From NCBI GenBank assembly GCA_910578805.1, contig CAJTRS010000007.1, positions 66,236 through 72,717 on the forward strand: DNA of 6,482 nucleotides, read 5' to 3'. The notes below the pieces were generated by a model. That model saw only the letters and a program-made list of their open reading frames with translations, ran no database searches and had not been told where the DNA came from. The DNA is from an uncultured Muribaculaceae bacterium. GTDB lineage: Bacteria; Bacteroidota; Bacteroidia; Bacteroidales; Muribaculaceae. Of the stretch, positions 6,269 to 6,482 are shown one piece after another; positions within the stretch are counted from its first letter, which is position 1, and each line of letters starts with the position of its first letter. Both the position numbers and the translations under genes were made by a program.

Positions 6269-6297
6269 TCCCGGTTGTATTTCGTCATCGACCGGGA
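6269..6297. repeat. Hairpin-forming inverted repeat without a T-run
   Basis: TCCCGGT (6269-6275) and ACCGGGA (6291-6297) are perfect 7-bp arms around a 15-base loop; a G-T wobble and one more pair can extend the stem inward. Neither strand has a T-run directly after it, so it does not look like a terminator. It may be a binding site or a structured leader of the downstream gene. Confidence 0.4.
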
Positions 6298-6327
6298 CCG
6301 AAAGCGCGAGATAAGTGATGGAGGATT

Positions 6328-6367
6328 TACACGTTAGTACACGTCGATACACGCCCATACACGCTTT
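6328..6367 (+). repeat. Four TACACG boxes at exact 10-bp spacing (iteron-like array)
   Basis: TACACG occurs at 6328, 6338, 6348 and 6358, each followed by four variable bases (TTAG, TCGA, CCCA, CTTT). Invariant boxes with variable spacers at one helical turn point to selection for cooperative protein binding rather than simple slippage. The array lies 43 bases upstream of the CxxC protein gene. Candidate roles are integrase arm sites, excisionase sites, or autoregulatory operators of that gene. Confidence 0.8.
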
Positions 6368-6390
6368 TGGCGAAATAATTGGCGAAATAA
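6367..6390 (+). repeat. Perfect 12-bp tandem direct repeat (TTGGCGAAATAA x2)
   Basis: TTGGCGAAATAA occurs at 6367-6378 and again at 6379-6390 without a mismatch, abutting the TACACG array and ending 19 bases before the ATG at 6410. A copy of its core in inverted orientation (TTTCGCC, 6252-6258) lies upstream. No clear TTTG/TAnnTTTG promoter was found in this stretch, so the repeat may be part of, or replace, the promoter control of the downstream gene. Confidence 0.8.
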
Positions 6391-6409
6391 CCACTTATAT
6401 AAAGCCAGT

Positions 6410-6482
6410 ATGAGCAGTAACATTCAAATTGAAAAAGTCTGTCAGTGGTGCGGAAAAAACTTCATTGCCCGGACTACTCAGA
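6410..6482 (+). CDS. Start of a CxxC-containing protein, possibly a mobile-element HTH/excisionase-type protein (partial)
   Basis: An ATG at 6410 opens a frame of 24 codons that runs off the window: MSSNIQIEKVCQWCGKNFIA followed by RTTQ. Cys11 and Cys14 in a CxxCG-K-F setting form half of a zinc-ribbon-like knuckle. From memory, short Bacteroidales proteins that open in this way often carry a C-terminal helix-turn-helix (excisionase-like) domain and sit beside tyrosine integrases on integrated elements; the diagnostic part is not in view, so that assignment is inference. The dense direct-repeat region just upstream fits a DNA-binding element protein. No Shine-Dalgarno sequence is seen, and the leader is AT-rich. 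Confidence 0.6.
   Translation, partial: MSSNIQIEKVCQWCGKNFIARTTQ

Noticed and set aside
6151..6390. CRISPR array
   Set aside because: The repeats are 6-12 bp with spacers of 0-4 bp, far below CRISPR repeat and spacer lengths, and there are no cas genes.
6170..6394. A 74-codon minus-strand open frame across the repeat region
   Set aside because: It runs through the terminator and all repeat arrays, has no recognisable domain or promoter, and looks like a by-product of low stop density.

Overview
The window looks like a chromosome segment from a gut-type member of the Bacteroidales (Bacteroidota). The evidence is: promoter boxes matching the Bacteroides TTTG / TAnnTTTG pattern (most clearly upstream of an OmpA-type porin gene), no recognisable Shine-Dalgarno sequences before the starts, OmpA-type porins with an alpha-helical spacer, and a tandem WxcM/FdtA-like cupin plus DegT aminotransferase cassette. 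A Muribaculaceae-like host is plausible, but this rests on general impression rather than a marker gene.

Layout. Positions 1-1740 hold two tandem minus-strand paralogues of an OmpA-type outer-membrane protein. The first is cut by the window edge (start codon at 369). The second is complete (565-1677), with its own promoter and a strong intrinsic terminator, so the two are separate transcription units. A short AT-rich divergent region (about 1678-1905) separates them from a plus-strand operon of five tightly packed genes (1906-6141): two FdtA/QdtA-like sugar ketoisomerase cupins, a DegT/FdtB-like PLP aminotransferase, a membrane-anchored or exported DRGH-type DNA/RNA non-specific endonuclease, and the tRNA-modification GTPase mnmE. 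Gene spacings are -14 (or +7), +4, +8 and -4 bp, the last as an ATGA overlap.

Together, the cupins and the aminotransferase would turn dTDP-4-keto-6-deoxyglucose into a dTDP-3-amino-3,6-dideoxyhexose for surface glycans. The upstream (RmlA/B-like) and downstream (acetyltransferase, glycosyltransferase) genes are not in view. The nuclease and mnmE have no obvious biochemical link to this pathway.

The region after mnmE (6142-6482) differs in character. It holds an intrinsic terminator embedded in a larger imperfect inverted repeat made of 10-bp units, a separate hairpin, four TACACG boxes at exactly 10-bp spacing, a perfect 12-bp tandem repeat, and then the first 24 codons of a CxxC-containing protein. 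It resembles the end of an integrative element abutting the mnmE 3' end, a site known to be used by SGI1-type elements. This is the most interesting part of the window, but no integrase is visible, so it remains a hypothesis.
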